Below, piece by piece: positions 11,998-24,318 of a stretch of 64,000 nucleotides of DNA (positions are counted from its first letter, which is position 1; the number at the start of each line of letters is the position of its first letter). A program made the translations under genes and the position numbers. The notes below the pieces were generated by a model that was not told where the DNA came from, did no database searches, and saw nothing but the letters and a program-made list of their open reading frames with translations. This DNA is from Hofstenia miamia (lineage: Eukaryota > Xenacoelomorpha > Acoela): assembly GCA_004352715.1 (NCBI GenBank), contig SCFE01000001.1:5957345-6021344 (forward strand), given 5' to 3'.

Positions 11998-12320
11998 GAA
12001 ATGTTTAGTTATCAGTGATGAACCAAATATTCAAAATTTACAAATTTTTGTTAATGAATATTTATTCTAAATTCCGTTTCACTATTTACTCATTATGCAG
12101 TTTTTTAATTTTGAAAAAGTTCACGTTATTAGCTTAAATTAATAAATGATTTGGTTCGATTTGGTTTCATTTCTGAAAGGGTTCAGTTTAGCCCGACTTC
12201 TGTAAATTACAACAGCTTGCAACTCTGGTGCGGTGTATTATATTAATTAAAAAAAATTTTATTCAACGGAAACTATAGACCTGCATATATTAATGCACTT
12301 CAAAAAGTCAAGAACAAAAT

Positions 12321-14110
12321 TTATTTATACACTAGTTCAATTCGTCTTTGCTTTTTCAAAAATTCTTTTATTACATCATCATAAAATGAACCTGACTGCC
12401 TCAATCTTTGCAATATTTCTTTTTCAATTGAAAGCAAACTGAGATTAGAAAGTCTTTCTTGTTTTTGTGCTGCTCTGCAAAATGATTTGGTTCTTTTCAT
12501 TGGAGAAAATGAACGTTCTACAGATGCAGTAGTAGCAGGAATTACTAGAATAATCTGAATTAGTTTAAATACTTCAGAAAAAGCTCGGAATATATCACCA
12601 TCAAACATTCGCGAAAATAACTGGGAGATTGTTTTATTTGCATTTCCTCAGAAAGGTACTTATAAAAGCCTGACAATTGAAGAAAATCTAGCTTCTATAG
12701 GCTTTACAATATTATCATATATTTCGAAATATAATCGACGTTGATATGTTTCAAATGATCTATTTCTTCCATCATTCTGTGTTTTTTCAATAATGTCTAA
12801 CAATATAACACTGTTGTTTCTTTCCTCTTTTAAGGTATTTTGCACTTCTGTAATTTTGATCTTACAGTATAAAACATCTGTGCATTTAGTCTGTAAATTG
12901 TCATATAGAACATCAGTGTAACAGAAAATTCTTGCTACGATTTCAAGCAAAAAAATTAAATTGCTTCGGAATCTTTAGGAAACACCCTATATCCTCTGCA
13001 TTTTAGAACAGTGTCCATATCCCATTCATCTCCATTTTATACTATGTCTGTATTAATGAGATTAATAAATTTCTGTATGAATGTACTGTATTACATAAAC
13101 GAGAGGTAAAATTCAATCTTGTTTGAGAAACATTTGGTAATTTTTTTCTCATGTACTCTGACAGATGGTACGTTCTTTTAGAATATTTGGAGAAAAATGA
13201 TGTCAAGCCATTTAAAGTTTGAAAGAAAATCCTAAATTCCTAAGTACTACACAGACTGATGTAGCACCAAATTTAAAACATGGGCATAACAATGTGTAAA
13301 AATTGCATGGGGGTAAATATCCAAAACTTTTTTTTGAAGACCGTTGAGATGTCCACTCATAACGGATGCACCATCAAAGGTTTGTCCCATAAATGTTTTA
13401 GAAAAATTGAAATTATTTACAATTTCTTCTTCTTTTTTGTATAGTCTATTTGCGGACCTATCACTACTGATATCTTCAAAGCCAATGAATCGCTCGTAGA
13501 CACATTTATACATCAATACGATGGCAAGTTGAGATTTTGATATTATATCAGTTGTTTCATCCATCATCAGTGAAACATAAGTTGAATTTTCTATTTGTTT
13601 TTTAATTTCGTTTAAAACAACTGTTGACGTGGCTTTAATTAAATCATTTTGAATGATTGGGGATGTCCCCTTAAATAACGAATTTGAAGAAAAATGCAAA
13701 TTTAAAACCGTATCATATTTTCTTAAAACATTCAAAAATTCGACAAAATTCCCTTTATTTAAAGAGCGTTTAGATTCATCATGGCCCCTAGAGGTAATTC
13801 TTGCTTATCCAAAAAACATACACATCAATTATGCGTTTAATAAATTCTCGGTTAGACTTAACTTCTTCATTGTGCTTTGTAATATTCAATTGTATCGACT
13901 CTTTGCAATCCAAATACTCTAAATTTATAGCCAGATTCGATGTGGGTAGTTGTTCTTTCATGCTTAGAAACACTTAGAGATAAATGATTTAAGTCTGAAA
14001 ATCCATATTTTGCCCAATTAATATTGTTCAGATGAAAACAATACACAGAACCAGCAAAATAGTTTATTAGTTTAACTACATCCACAAATCCATTCAATTT
14101 TCTTATATAT
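12321..14110 (-). pseudogene. Broken hAT transposase, ZMYM1-like
   Basis: Minus-strand fragments line up with the ZMYM1-type hAT transposase in order. At about 14097-13950 is a TTF-type zinc finger region (INWAKYGFSDLNHLSL, then SKHERTTTH). At 13735-13247 is the catalytic region (SLMMDETTDIISKSQLAIVL, GQTFDGASVMSGHLNGLQ, THCYAHVLNLVL). At 12950-12660 is a middle helical part. At 12608-12321 is the hAT C-terminal dimerisation region (TASVERSFSPMKRTKSF, then QERLSNLSLLSIEKEIL). The parts lie in different frames separated by stops, for example near 13790 where the conserved G-H-D-E-S stretch continues in another frame. The element is therefore inactive. A possible outer end with a CAGAGGCGTAC-type terminus lies at 15092-15134; the other end was not found. 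Confidence 0.88.
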
Positions 14111-14299
14111 ATTCTCTTGCAAATGTCTAATGTATTTTGACTTATTATCTTTATGAAAAGTTTTTCAGTTTGGCATTTTTGGTGTTGGCATTAGATTTTT
14201 AATTTCAATTTTGTCTTCAAAAGAAAATGTATGAAATGAAGTATTGAGCAATTTGCACAGAATACAATGAAAATCACTGCAGTCATTGTCGGAACTTGA

Positions 14300-16650
14300 A
14301 GCCATCTAGCCGATAACATGATTAAATTTATAATTTTTAATATACTCTACATTAATGTAAAATATGATACAAATGAATATTGCTTAAAGTCAGATATCAA
14401 GAAAATATTTATTTAACAAGACTACGAAATATTAAAACATGAGACAGGAGTAGTACGTGATCGGACCAACTTTTCAATTTCAACCAAGACCGAGACCAGG
14501 ACTAATTTACTTTCTAAACTGTATTTGGCATAGAAGCAGAAATAGATGACCCCCTAACCCTATGCATCCATTATTAAGGCTTACTAAGAAACTATGTTTC
14601 TTGTTGGCCGTAAACATTAGCAAGATAATGCTCATATTCCACAGCTTTTGTCTAGCATTGACTAGCCCCCTTTGCAACAGCAGTCTCATTAACACCGTTC
14701 AACCAGGGTTGCGTGCTGTGCACATGACACAGTGTGAGCTTGCCTTGTCTGGTTTACTGCTAATAACTGCTTCAGCAACTAAAATAGTCTAATAAAATTA
14801 ATTAGAATAAAGCCCCACTCACAAAATTTGTTTTAGCTTAACACTACAGAGAGTGGGTAGACGTTTGATTTCTCATTCGAGGTGCGGTTATCATTAGTGC
14901 ACGCTCGAAACGATCTATTTCCATTTCGCGAACCAATCAATAACGTCCAACTATAAATGTAGGATGCAATTTCAACGATTACGCTTTTAAAAATAGTGTA
15001 AAAATCAGTTTGATGCAGTATTAAATTTAGTTTGTTTCCAAATAAGCGATAAGAAAAAACGGTTTAAAATCCTAAAGATGCTGGTTAAAAAGTGTGCGGC
15101 GGACACCTCGCACATAATGAGAGTACGCCTCTGATTTCTACCCTTTATTGATTTTTATAATGCAAAACTTCATAACTACGAAATTTTGATCTACACGAAC
15201 ATTTCAATGCAATTGGAATTTACGAAATTGCGGGAATTTTAGAGAACATCATGCAAAATGATTTTTATTTCAAATAAAACAAAACAGTGGCAAAGAAAAG
15301 AATTTCCAGAAATTGTCAATTGAACTTGTTATGCATTCTAAGGTTAAGAATACTTCATGAATATATTATTTCAAAATATTGATATATAAAAAACTTCAGA
15401 CAATTATGTATACCAAAGGGATTTTAATTAGACACTAATTTCGGACAAAATATACATATACATATATTAGAGAGTAACATCGAGTTCCTGATAAACCCGA
15501 TCGGGTTTTGGGTCGTGTCGGGTTCGAGTACAAACATTAGATTTATTATTTATATAATATTGATGTTATTCACATCTTGAAATTTTGCAATTTATGCAAT
15601 TAAAGAGTAAAGAAATTGTATTATTCTACTTTGAATTCCTACCCAAACAGCAAATGAATGTTGGCTAAATGTTCCCGGAATACTTAATTGTGAAAAGGGC
15701 TGCAGAGGAATGTTTCAGCAGTAATGCAAGATTAGGAAAATTCCCGCATTGTTTGACATCAATATTTGTGAATGTGCACTTTAAAAATACACACATTAAT
15801 ATAACATGTCATGGTATGGTATTATGAAAAAAGAAAACTAAGAATATAAAAAAAATTTAGTCAAAACCTACAATGACCAAATGCATAATAGATAATTGCT
15901 TACGTAATAATAGAATAAATTCTATTAGAACTTCAAATGAACTAAAATTTAAATTAAAAATATTTGGAGATATCTTCGAACATTCTTGAAACACTAATCA
16001 ATGAAAATTGAAAAACTTGATAAGAATTTGAAAGATCTTTGCAAGTTCTTACTACTGCTTTTCAAAATTTACCAGGATTTAGTAAAATCTTGCCAAGATC
16101 TTACCAATTTTTGCAAGATTTTACCATTTAATAATAGCATTGATTGGCATTAAAATAAAAATACTTTTCTATTTAACCTATTAAACTTATTCTGCAAACT
16201 CGCAGTAACTTGCAATGGAAATAGTACAAAGCCTCAGAAGCAACAAGCAAACATGCTTTGTGCAGAAATCATAGCAAGGCATGCACCTGAAAGAAAAATG
16301 CATTAACCAATATATTGGTAAAAAATTTCAATAACCAACTTATACCTGTTAGTATTGAAATTCCAAAACTTCAATGAAAAATACTACTTCAGGAATATTT
16401 ATAACATAAATTGGCACAAAATATCTTTATATATACTTTAACAATGCAGTAATAATTTTGCACTTCAGAAATTTAAGTTACATATTGAAATTATAATTAG
16501 ATTTCAAAATAATGTTTTCGAAACATCATAAAATTATTTTATTAAAATAGAATACAGATAATGCGATTTTTCTTAGTTTTATTATTATTGCGGCAATTGT
16601 GCATACATTATTCCTATATTAATTTGGATACTCGCAATAACAATCAATAA
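14300..16650. other. AT-rich stretch without recognised gene
   Basis: A less AT-rich patch at 14530-14770 has short open frames on both strands without recognised domains. At 15092-15134 the minus strand starts CAGAGGCGTACTC, a hAT-like terminus that may belong to the transposase relic at 12.3-14.1 kb. Clusters of AAGATCTT/CTTGCAAGA-like words occur at 16010-16130. Confidence 0.45.
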
Positions 16651-16654
16651 CTAG

Positions 16655-16862
16655 AAAAGCACTCGGAGAGCGCAGCCCTCCGCCACGCAGCTTGTGTCCC
16701 TCGGATCAGCACCAACATTTAATGGATTCCTCCTTGGGTGGAGACGCACCTATGGTGAAAATTTGAGGTCAATCCATCTATTACTTTTTCCGCAAAGTTG
16801 CTAACAAACAGACGAACAAACAAACAAACGCTATCAAAAACATAACCTCCTTGGCTGAGGTA
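16655..16862. repeat. Interspersed repeat, probable retroelement tail
   Basis: A GC-richer island starts near CACTCGGAGAGCGCAG and ends with ACCTCCTTGGCTGAGGTAAT. It includes a short (ACAAACAA)-type tract, and its ends contain opposing CCTCCGCCA and TGGCTGAGG words. I remember similar tails on abundant animal repeats but cannot name the family with certainty. Confidence 0.5.
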
Positions 16863-16919
16863 ATTAGTAGAAACTTCGTTTTGATTTCAATTCAATATTT
16901 TCAATCAAATTTCAAAATT

Positions 16920-17300
16920 TATAAGATAAGATAAGATAAGATATTCTATATTTAGAGACTTATATTTACAATTTCAGAAACTGATAAGTTCTCTAAATAG
17001 CGTCAATAATGTACAAAAATAATAAAAAGACATGAAATATATACAAGAAAAGCGTCATTTTAGGCTACGGATATTATAGTCTTGTAGTAGTAGTATAATC
17101 AGTATTATAAAATTTGTAGCCTACCCAAGCTTTTCCACAGATGAACTTTTGCTTTAGAATTAATTCCTTAACACGTTTGCGAAAGTGTTTTACATTTTTA
17201 ATACATTTGATCTCTTGGGGAAATTCATTCCATTGCCTTATTGCATTATTTATAAAAGAATTTCGCTTTATTTTAGATTTATACTTGTTTACAGTATAAA
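16920..17300 (-). pseudogene. 3' end of a LINE (CR1/L2-like) with pentanucleotide tail
   Basis: The minus strand reads an open C-terminal segment of about 75 codons from about 17300 to the stop at 17074: KIKRNSFINNAIRQWNEFP, then LILKQKFICGKAWVGYKF. This resembles the conserved stretch that follows the reverse transcriptase in many Jockey/CR1-superfamily LINEs (a conserved N-x-W-N-x-L/F-P segment near the end). The UTR then ends in (TATCT)n at 16920-16942, typical of microsatellite-tailed LINEs. The rest is missing, as expected for a 5'-truncated copy. Confidence 0.65.
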
Positions 17301-17399
17301 TGTTCTATAACTATAATCTTCTAATAACTCTTCTATAACTATAATCTTCTAATAGAAATATCTTTCTGCATTTTTGCAAACTTGATTATGTTTTATCCA

Positions 17400-19470
17400 A
17401 TCATTTTCAAGATCCTTGCAAATTATTCTTATTATACTTGATAAAGACTTGACAAATTCTTAGCAAAATCTTAGCAATTTATGCAATGTATTCCATATCT
17501 TATCAAGTTTTGTAATTTATACAAGAAATTTTCAAGATCTTATCAATTGTTGTAAGTTTCATTGAATATAGGGAATGTTCCATTGCTACATTAAGTGACT
17601 AGCTATAAAAGAATATGTCCTAAACAGATGTGATATTTAAATGGAAGCACAGATTTTGTAAGCTTTATTCCAGATAGAGTTTGGCACCTAACAAAACGAA
17701 AGTCAATGATAAATCAAGCGCAAAATGAGCTCTTTGAACATTTCTTTTAAGGTTGGCCAATAATGATTGAACGATTCACTCAAGAATGGTAATTGCAGAA
17801 CAGTGAGTGACCGCATATGGCAAAATATGCTACGTTCAACATTTCTTGCCTCCTTAAATTTAAGGATTTTTCAGTATATTTTTAATGTTTTTCCCAATAT
17901 GCAGTATTTTTACATATTTAAATAGCCTTAGTTCAATTTGTAAATTTTAATGTCTTTGCCATAATCATTTACGTAATCCAAGAAAGTACAGACAAATATT
18001 TGAGAAAATATGGGTGAAAATTGAAATTCGATCTTACAGTTACTATACATACATTGAAGTTTCTGGAAGAAAGCCGTTTCGTGAAGAATATATTAAGTTT
18101 AAGCTTATTTAACTAATATTACTGACGGTAACACACCTTTTGTAAACTTTATTACTCTTGGCTTTTGGCCCCTAACAACATAATGATTAATTACAGTAAG
18201 TAGTGCTAAATCAAAGTATTGCATGTATTCATTGAGCATTTTTCTAAATTGGCCAGTAATGACATTATGCTATGCTTAGGCAAATTGCAAAAATCTTAAT
18301 TTCTATTACATGTAGTTTTTTAGAGTCAAATAAAACTGTGTTTGGTTCCAGATGGTTACCTGATTAAAAGAATCACATCTCATTAGATACTGTACTGTGT
18401 CTTCATTTCAAAAAATACACAAAATTATTTGAGAAAACTTCTCAAGTTAGTTCGAAATCTCAGTGTCTAATCTATAGTGTGATAGCAGAGAAGAAAATAA
18501 GATGCAACCAATAAACTCTACCCATATTCAAAATAACCCATTTATGCAATTGTCTAGGTTTCATTGCGTATAATCCATAGTGTTTGCAGATGAATATTGA
18601 AAGTGATTTATAAACTTAACAATTACTTCAAAGAAAGCTTACACTAACACCAAGAAGTTCTGCTCCTAACAAAATGTTTTATACGTTATTTGTACAATAC
18701 GGTATTAAATGTTATGGTAAAGTAAATTGCAACAAAATATAGTATTGAGAACAATCTCAAAAACGAGCCTATCTTCATTTATCAATTATTTGGTAAATTG
18801 AGAGTTTATTTATTTCAAAATTCTGTTCACGGTTTAAAGTGACATCCTAGTACCTTCTTTTCTGTTCCATATTGTATGCTAACACTGATGATATTTGCAC
18901 TCAATTAGTTAGGCGTCTGAAAATCCTTGTTCGTTATTCAATACCTAAGAAACATGGTAGAAACAAAATTAAACTAAGTAACATTCAAAAAAGAATGTGT
19001 TACTGACATTTACTGCTAATTTTAGTTGCAAATTGTAGCATTAATAATTCTTGTAAGACTAAGATTTTTTTGCTAGTTGTGATTCCACAGAACTATGTTT
19101 TTCATTAGAAAATAGACAAATGTAGAGACACAAAAGTGTTTGCTTAAGACATTAAAAATCTATTTTGTGCAACAACAAAAAAATTCTTAATTCGGTGTAA
19201 AAGAAGTCACACTTTAAATTTGCGTGGTCATGTGGGAAAATATACAAATTCCTCAAGATGAAATCATTTTAGCTGATTTGGCAAAAAAGGTATATATTCC
19301 GTTAGTGTATTTAACTTCATATCACTATGGAATCATTTTTTTTAAAAATACGGCAAGATTTACAGCAAGTTTTTATTTGTTTACACTTTGCAAGAATTAG
19401 CATTAAGGTATTTGCTATGAATCTATTTTAATCCCATAGTATCAATCAGCTCCTTGGAAAGTAAATTCTC
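17400..19470. other. AT-rich stretch without recognised gene
   Basis: No open frame of note. At 17400-17560 there are repeated CTTATCAAG/AAGATCTT-like words related to those at 16010-16130 in inverted sense. Confidence 0.5.
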
Positions 19471-19478
19471 CTCAATAT

Positions 19479-20943
19479 AAGAGATGGGATCCGGATAGTG
19501 AATTGCATATACCGGATAGCGGATAATTTGACCGCCGGATACCGGATAATTTACCGGATACTGGATAATGTATTGTTCAAATATTACTAGGGCAACCAGA
19601 ATTATAACTTTAAAAAGATAAAATATGACCATACTTTTATGATAAAATATGACGGAATTTAGTTAAATATATCTTAAAATATTACCATTCATTTTTCAAA
19701 ATGATCCATTTAAGCAATATAAATATTTTTCTATTACTGAGAACAAGATATAAAACAAATACAAAAATTCTTACATAATAATATGTTATTTGCTTCACTA
19801 AATTATATAAAAGCTCACAATTTTCATATATTATTGTAGTTATAGGTCAAGAGTTTTCTAAACATAGGGAAACATCTCTGCACTACAGCCGATTTAGCTT
19901 GACATTTTCGTAACTTGGCATTCCAATTAAAGGTCCATCCCCTTTCTTTCCATTATAGCAGCGAAACCGGTATTCTAATCGTGACTTGATATAGGCGATT
20001 ATTTTACAGGCATCATTTCAAAAATCAATTGTGGGAGTAATTGCAGCATCTGGTGAAATTTCAATTCTGTCAAACATTGAACAACTTTGATATTTTATGA
20101 TGGCAGCCTTAATTGAGCAATTAGATTTTCAACCCTGATGTATTTTACCTGAATACGCATCGCACAGTCGTGCAGCAAATGTACCTTGTAAAATCCATGA
20201 AATAATAATGTATACAGTTCCTCAAATATTTTTTTCAGCTGCCAGCATACATTGCCAGTCCTAGAAATGCGTCGATCAGTGGGTCGGGTCAACAATTAGC
20301 TAGCAACTAAACATTTCGGGAGTTAGGCCAATAAGTATATTAATTGAAATTGAACGAATATATACATTTTAGGTCAAATTATTTAAAGCAGTCACAATCC
20401 AGCATTAATTTTTAAGTTTTTTTCTCTATTTAATAAAACTATGCCAAAATATGAGTTTTACGACATTTCAGCCACAAATATTACTGTACTTTTCAAAAAA
20501 CAAAATTATAACTTTTTATGACTTTAAAACTTGCTATTTAACTGCACCCCTGTTCTGAAAACCATCAAATTATAGCATAGTGCAAAATAGACCAACGGAA
20601 GAAAATATGACTTTAATTACTTTTGGTTGCCCTAATTTTTACTGAAGATCAATCTCATTTCTCAATTAATATCGACTACTTACTCATGAATATAAATAAA
20701 TATTAAAAAAACTACGTCCTAATATGTAACAAAAACAACTTGTTTTGTTGCATGACAACTTCCATATAATGGAAAATATAGCTTTTTCCTCTAAAATTCC
20801 ATTTTTAATTCAAGTTTTGTCTCAAAATATGTTATCCGATAAAATCAGGTAAACAAGTTAAATTTTACCGGACACCAGATATCCGGTTGTGAAATTGCCG
20901 ATTTTACCGGATCTGCATACCGAATTCCGGCAGCACATCCCTA
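19479..20943. mobile_element. Nonautonomous hAT element with 8-bp target-site duplication
   Basis: The left end AAGAGATGGG and the right end (inverted) TAGGGATGTG fit the hAT terminal consensus YAGRGATG. They are flanked by CTCAATAT (19471-19478) and ATCAATAT (20944-20951), a 7/8 match with the T2/A7 pattern common for hAT. Both subterminal regions are rich in CCGGATA words (19490-19570 and 20870-20935). The 1465-bp interior has no transposase. Boundaries are good; internal assignment is by structure only. Confidence 0.78.
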
Positions 20944-21571
20944 ATCAATATTACTCATTCCACAACAAAGTAAAACTAGCGCTTGAAGACAATTTTCAAT
21001 CTTAGTGTGATTTTCCAGAAAGTGAAACTTGAAAGGTTATATTGAAATTATCATATTTACTGGTATATAACCTATGCATTCGGGTGAATTTAGATCATAG
21101 CAACACAATCTTTCGAATTTGTTGAAAATTTGCATGTAGTTTATCTAGAGATAAGCTAACATTATATATTTATATAAAATATAGTATAACAAATACCATG
21201 ACAAATCATATTCAAAATATTGCTCAAAAATTTTGAAATATGACATAAATAATATTTAACAAATGTATCACCTACATTTTAGAAGGTTATATCAACATTA
21301 GTATATCATAATGCCTGGCAAATATTTCGACCTGATCACTTCAAATGATGAAATTCATTTTGTGGTTTTTTAAATTGCAAATGAAATTCTTAAACAGCAC
21401 ACAAATCACAAATTACTAATAAGACCATTTTACTTTATTGCAAGAACAGTTGCAAAGTACAAATAATAGTCAAAATAAGTTGAATAAATTACACAAATGA
21501 AATGAGAAAAATGCAATGAATATATTTGGAGATAATATGATAAAGTTATGAAACCTATTTGTACAAAATTA

Positions 21572-21654
21572 TTAGTAATCTTTGCAATAGTAACCAGCAG
21601 ATGTAGCCTTGCAGATTCTATTATTCTTACAATTCTGATCAGAACAGCATTTCT
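21572..21654 (-). CDS. Paralogous last exon of a cysteine-rich secreted peptide
   Basis: This 83-nt minus-strand segment begins after an acceptor (TTTTAG) with two bases that complete a phase-1 codon, then 26 codons and TAA. It matches the exon at 970-1052 in length, phase and cysteine frame: CC at positions 2-3, C at 8, 14 and 23. It lacks the extra cysteine at 19, so with a first exon like that at 3046-3241 the total would be eight. The middle residues differ widely (for example SDQNCKNNRICK), as in fast-evolving secreted peptide families. I found no matching signal-peptide exon upstream in this window. It may lie outside, in a gap or be lost; the PLE cluster begins only about 140 bases away. 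It could be a live gene's end or an orphan exon. Confidence 0.6.
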
Positions 21655-21756
21655 CTAAAAAACGTCTTAATTAATCAATAAACTTATGTAAATATTACCT
21701 ATAGACATTCTTGCATATAATTGTACAATGAAAAAATGTATTTTTCTGACAATGTA

Positions 21757-21757
<1 letters not shown>

Positions 21758-21792
<35 letters not shown>
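21758..21792. repeat. (TA)n microsatellite abutting PLE copy 1
   Basis: Uninterrupted TA directly at the 3' end of the Penelope-like element on the minus strand; a candidate integration target. Confidence 0.95.
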
Positions 21793-21796
<4 letters not shown>

Positions 21797-21822
21797 TATT
21801 AAATTACTGAGCTTCATAAATG

Positions 21823-21852
21823 CGACCGGTTTCGATTCAAAATCTTTATCAG
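21823..21852 (-). ncRNA. Hammerhead-like motif in PLE1 terminal repeat (copy 1 end)
   Basis: The minus strand reads CTGATAA, a 4-bp hairpin GATT-TTG-AATC, then GAAAC and CGGTC, matching hammerhead core order (CUGANGA, stem II, GAAA, stem III, UH). Stem III would be the palindrome ACCGGT, as in minimal dimeric hammerheads known from PLEs. The core has A where G is expected (CTGATAA), and I find no clear stem I, so self-cleavage is doubtful. Confidence 0.5.
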
Positions 21853-21916
21853 AACAAATTTGGAAGGAAAACTAATTACAATTAACTACACTTAAAATTA
21901 ATTAAAATTGCATGCA

Positions 21917-24313
21917 TTAGAAAATGTTGATGTTATAATAATTCTTCTGCTTATTCATTAATCTTGATCTTATTTCTTTCTTTATATATAGTGATTCTGC
22001 AATTATCGGATAGTTTGTTTTTAATAATATTTCAAAATTTTCTTTTTTAATTGGATGTTGATGTTGGTAAATTTCTGATTTAAGATGACCTGAAATATGT
22101 TCTTGAATTCTTGTAGCAAAGTGTCTTCGTGTCTCTCCGATGTAAGATTGTTGACAATCTTCACATGTATATTTATAAACCAATGAAGAAGACAGTAACT
22201 TTGCTACAGGATCTTTGTTTATTAAAATATTTTGAGTTTGTAATGATGTTAAAATTGGTATTATTCTTGATTTTTTCAATTTAAAATTTAATTTCTTTAT
22301 CTTTGATTGGAAAACTTTAACTTTGTTGCTGATATAAGGAAGTTTCCAATATATTTGTTTTAAATTTGGTTCTTCTTTTGATTTGATTTGGTTATGATTG
22401 TTACTCTTTAATAATATTACTTCATCTACATGTCTTTTAATCAGTCTGTGAGGATATCCATTATTTTCTAAAATTGTATATAAATGATTAACTGCTTCAA
22501 TAAAGTTGTTATAATTTGATGATGCTTGATTGGCTCTTTCAATTAAACATTTAATCGTATTTTTCTTATGTTTCATATCACATTGTGATTCATAAGGTAT
22601 GTATAATCCTGTATTTGTTGATTTTATGTATAACTTGGTTTCATATGTTTTTTCTTTTTTAATGATTGATATGTCTAAGAAGTTTAAAGTTTGATCTTTT
22701 TCTATTTCGACGGTAAATTTTAGTTCTTCAACTTGGTTGTTTAAATATCTTTTGAAATTTTCAATTTCCAACTTATTTTCAAATAATGTAAAAATGTCAT
22801 CGACATATCTTAAGTATAATAATGGCTTTGGACTGATTAGTGAATCAAATTTAGACTCAATTAAGTCCATGGTAAAAGCAGCCATTGTTGAACCCAATGG
22901 TGAACCCATTGCCATTCCGTCAATTTGTTCATATACGCAATTATTGAACATGAATTTAATATTCAAACACTCTAGTTTGAGTAAACGCCTTATAGTTTCA
23001 TGGGAGACAATAATTTTATCTTCAGGAATAAGATTGAGTATATGATTAATAGTTTTTTCAACAGGTATACTCGTGAACAACGATTTAACGTCAAAACTTG
23101 CCATAATTGATGTTTTTTCTTTGTTGGAATTGAAAGCAGTTTTAAATTTATCTAAGAAATCTTGTGTATTTATTAAATTGTATTCTTTTGGAATGAATGG
23201 CTTAAGAATGTTATCAAGCCATTTTGCTAACTTATAATTGTATGATTTTATCATTGACAGTACAGGCCTAAAAGGAGGATCTTTATCATTTTTATGAATT
23301 TTTGCTAGTCCATATAATCTAGGAGGTTGACTTCCTATGCTATGAATTTCTCTGTAAATTTCTTTCGATATATCCATATTGTTTTTTAGTTTCAATAGTT
23401 TTTTATTAAAGACTTCTTCTTCATGAATAAAAATATTCTTTTTAAATTTTGAACTGTCTTTAATCATTTTAAATTTACTTTTATCGTCAAGAATTTCATT
23501 CATTTTCTTAATATAATTATTTGAATCGGTTACTAAAACTCCATTGCCTTTGTCAAATTTTGTTACATACAATGATTTATCATTTCTAAGTTCTTTGAGT
23601 CCATAAGTAAGAGCTTTTATTTTCTTAGGAATTTTCGGTTGTTGTAAATATGAATAAGCAATAGTTTTAATTTCATTTCGTAATGTATTCTTTGTTTCTT
23701 CATTTGGTTGTTCAACAGATATTAAGGAAGAAAACATTGATTCAGTTTGAGTTTGTGCTTCATCCATATTAAAATGGGAAGGCCAACTCATTTTCATTCC
23801 GTAAGAAAGTGCGTCATGTTGATCTTGTGATAATGTTTTACTTGATAAATTTATTACAGTATCTTTTACTTTAAAATGATTCATATTTCTTTGTCTTTTT
23901 GTTAATAAATCAATTTTGTTCTTATGTTTGTTTTCGATATCCTTGATTATTTTACAGTTCAGAATCTTAAAGATTTGTAGAAGTAGTATTTTATTAGGAG
24001 CTTCTCTTATCATTTCTTCAAGGTTTAATTCGTTTTTCTTAGATTGCTTAACTGTATCTTTTAATATAGATTTTAAAGATTTCAATTGACTTTTCTTGAA
24101 ATGTTCACTATATGGTTTTAGATGTTGTGGTATTGATATTGAAAGAAACTTCGGGATCAACTTCAATGATATACATTTTTTAATAAATTTTATGCGTAAT
24201 TGGTCTTTTTGTATTTTTAAATGTAGTCTTCTAAATTTTCCAAAATTGTCTTTTTCTTTAGTTGTCAGTATTTTCGAATTAATATATGAAAGTATTAAAT
24301 TACTGAGCTTCAT
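21917..24313 (-). CDS. Penelope-like element protein: reverse transcriptase plus GIY-YIG endonuclease
   Basis: An uninterrupted 798-aa ORF that copies PLE RNA at the target and cleaves DNA for integration. Motifs: KFDKGNGVLV near residue 250, PPRLYGLAKIHK and PFRPVLS near 335-355, ASFDVKSLFTSIP with the first catalytic Asp at about 404-416, QIDGMAMGSPLGSTMAA at about 463-480, YVDD at about 503-506, and LNFLDISI after it. The C-terminal GIY-YIG domain follows at about 712-770 (YKYTCEDCQQSYIGETRRHF, then TRIQEH). The length is normal for an endonuclease-bearing PLE. The ATG lies just after the hammerhead-like motif of the terminal repeat and is shared with that repeat. All key motifs are intact, so this copy may be functional. 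It sits between an orphan cysteine-rich exon and a second, truncated PLE copy in the same direction. Confidence 0.96.
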   Translation of the reverse strand: MKLSNLILSYINSKILTTKEKDNFGKFRRLHLKIQKDQLRIKFIKKCISLKLIPKFLSISIPQHLKPYSEHFKKSQLKSLKSILKDTVKQSKKNELNLEEMIREAPNKILLLQIFKILNCKIIKDIENKHKNKIDLLTKRQRNMNHFKVKDTVINLSSKTLSQDQHDALSYGMKMSWPSHFNMDEAQTQTESMFSSLISVEQPNEETKNTLRNEIKTIAYSYLQQPKIPKKIKALTYGLKELRNDKSLYVTKFDKGNGVLVTDSNNYIKKMNEILDDKSKFKMIKDSSKFKKNIFIHEEEVFNKKLLKLKNNMDISKEIYREIHSIGSQPPRLYGLAKIHKNDKDPPFRPVLSMIKSYNYKLAKWLDNILKPFIPKEYNLINTQDFLDKFKTAFNSNKEKTSIMASFDVKSLFTSIPVEKTINHILNLIPEDKIIVSHETIRRLLKLECLNIKFMFNNCVYEQIDGMAMGSPLGSTMAAFTMDLIESKFDSLISPKPLLYLRYVDDIFTLFENKLEIENFKRYLNNQVEELKFTVEIEKDQTLNFLDISIIKKEKTYETKLYIKSTNTGLYIPYESQCDMKHKKNTIKCLIERANQASSNYNNFIEAVNHLYTILENNGYPHRLIKRHVDEVILLKSNNHNQIKSKEEPNLKQIYWKLPYISNKVKVFQSKIKKLNFKLKKSRIIPILTSLQTQNILINKDPVAKLLSSSLVYKYTCEDCQQSYIGETRRHFATRIQEHISGHLKSEIYQHQHPIKKENFEILLKTNYPIIAESLYIKKEIRSRLMNKQKNYYNINIF

Positions 24314-24318
24314 AAATG

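Noticed and set aside
22737-23045. Plus-strand ORFs inside the PLE copies (also 25233-25541 and 24096-24371)
   Set aside because: Antisense shadows of the well-supported minus-strand PLE ORF.
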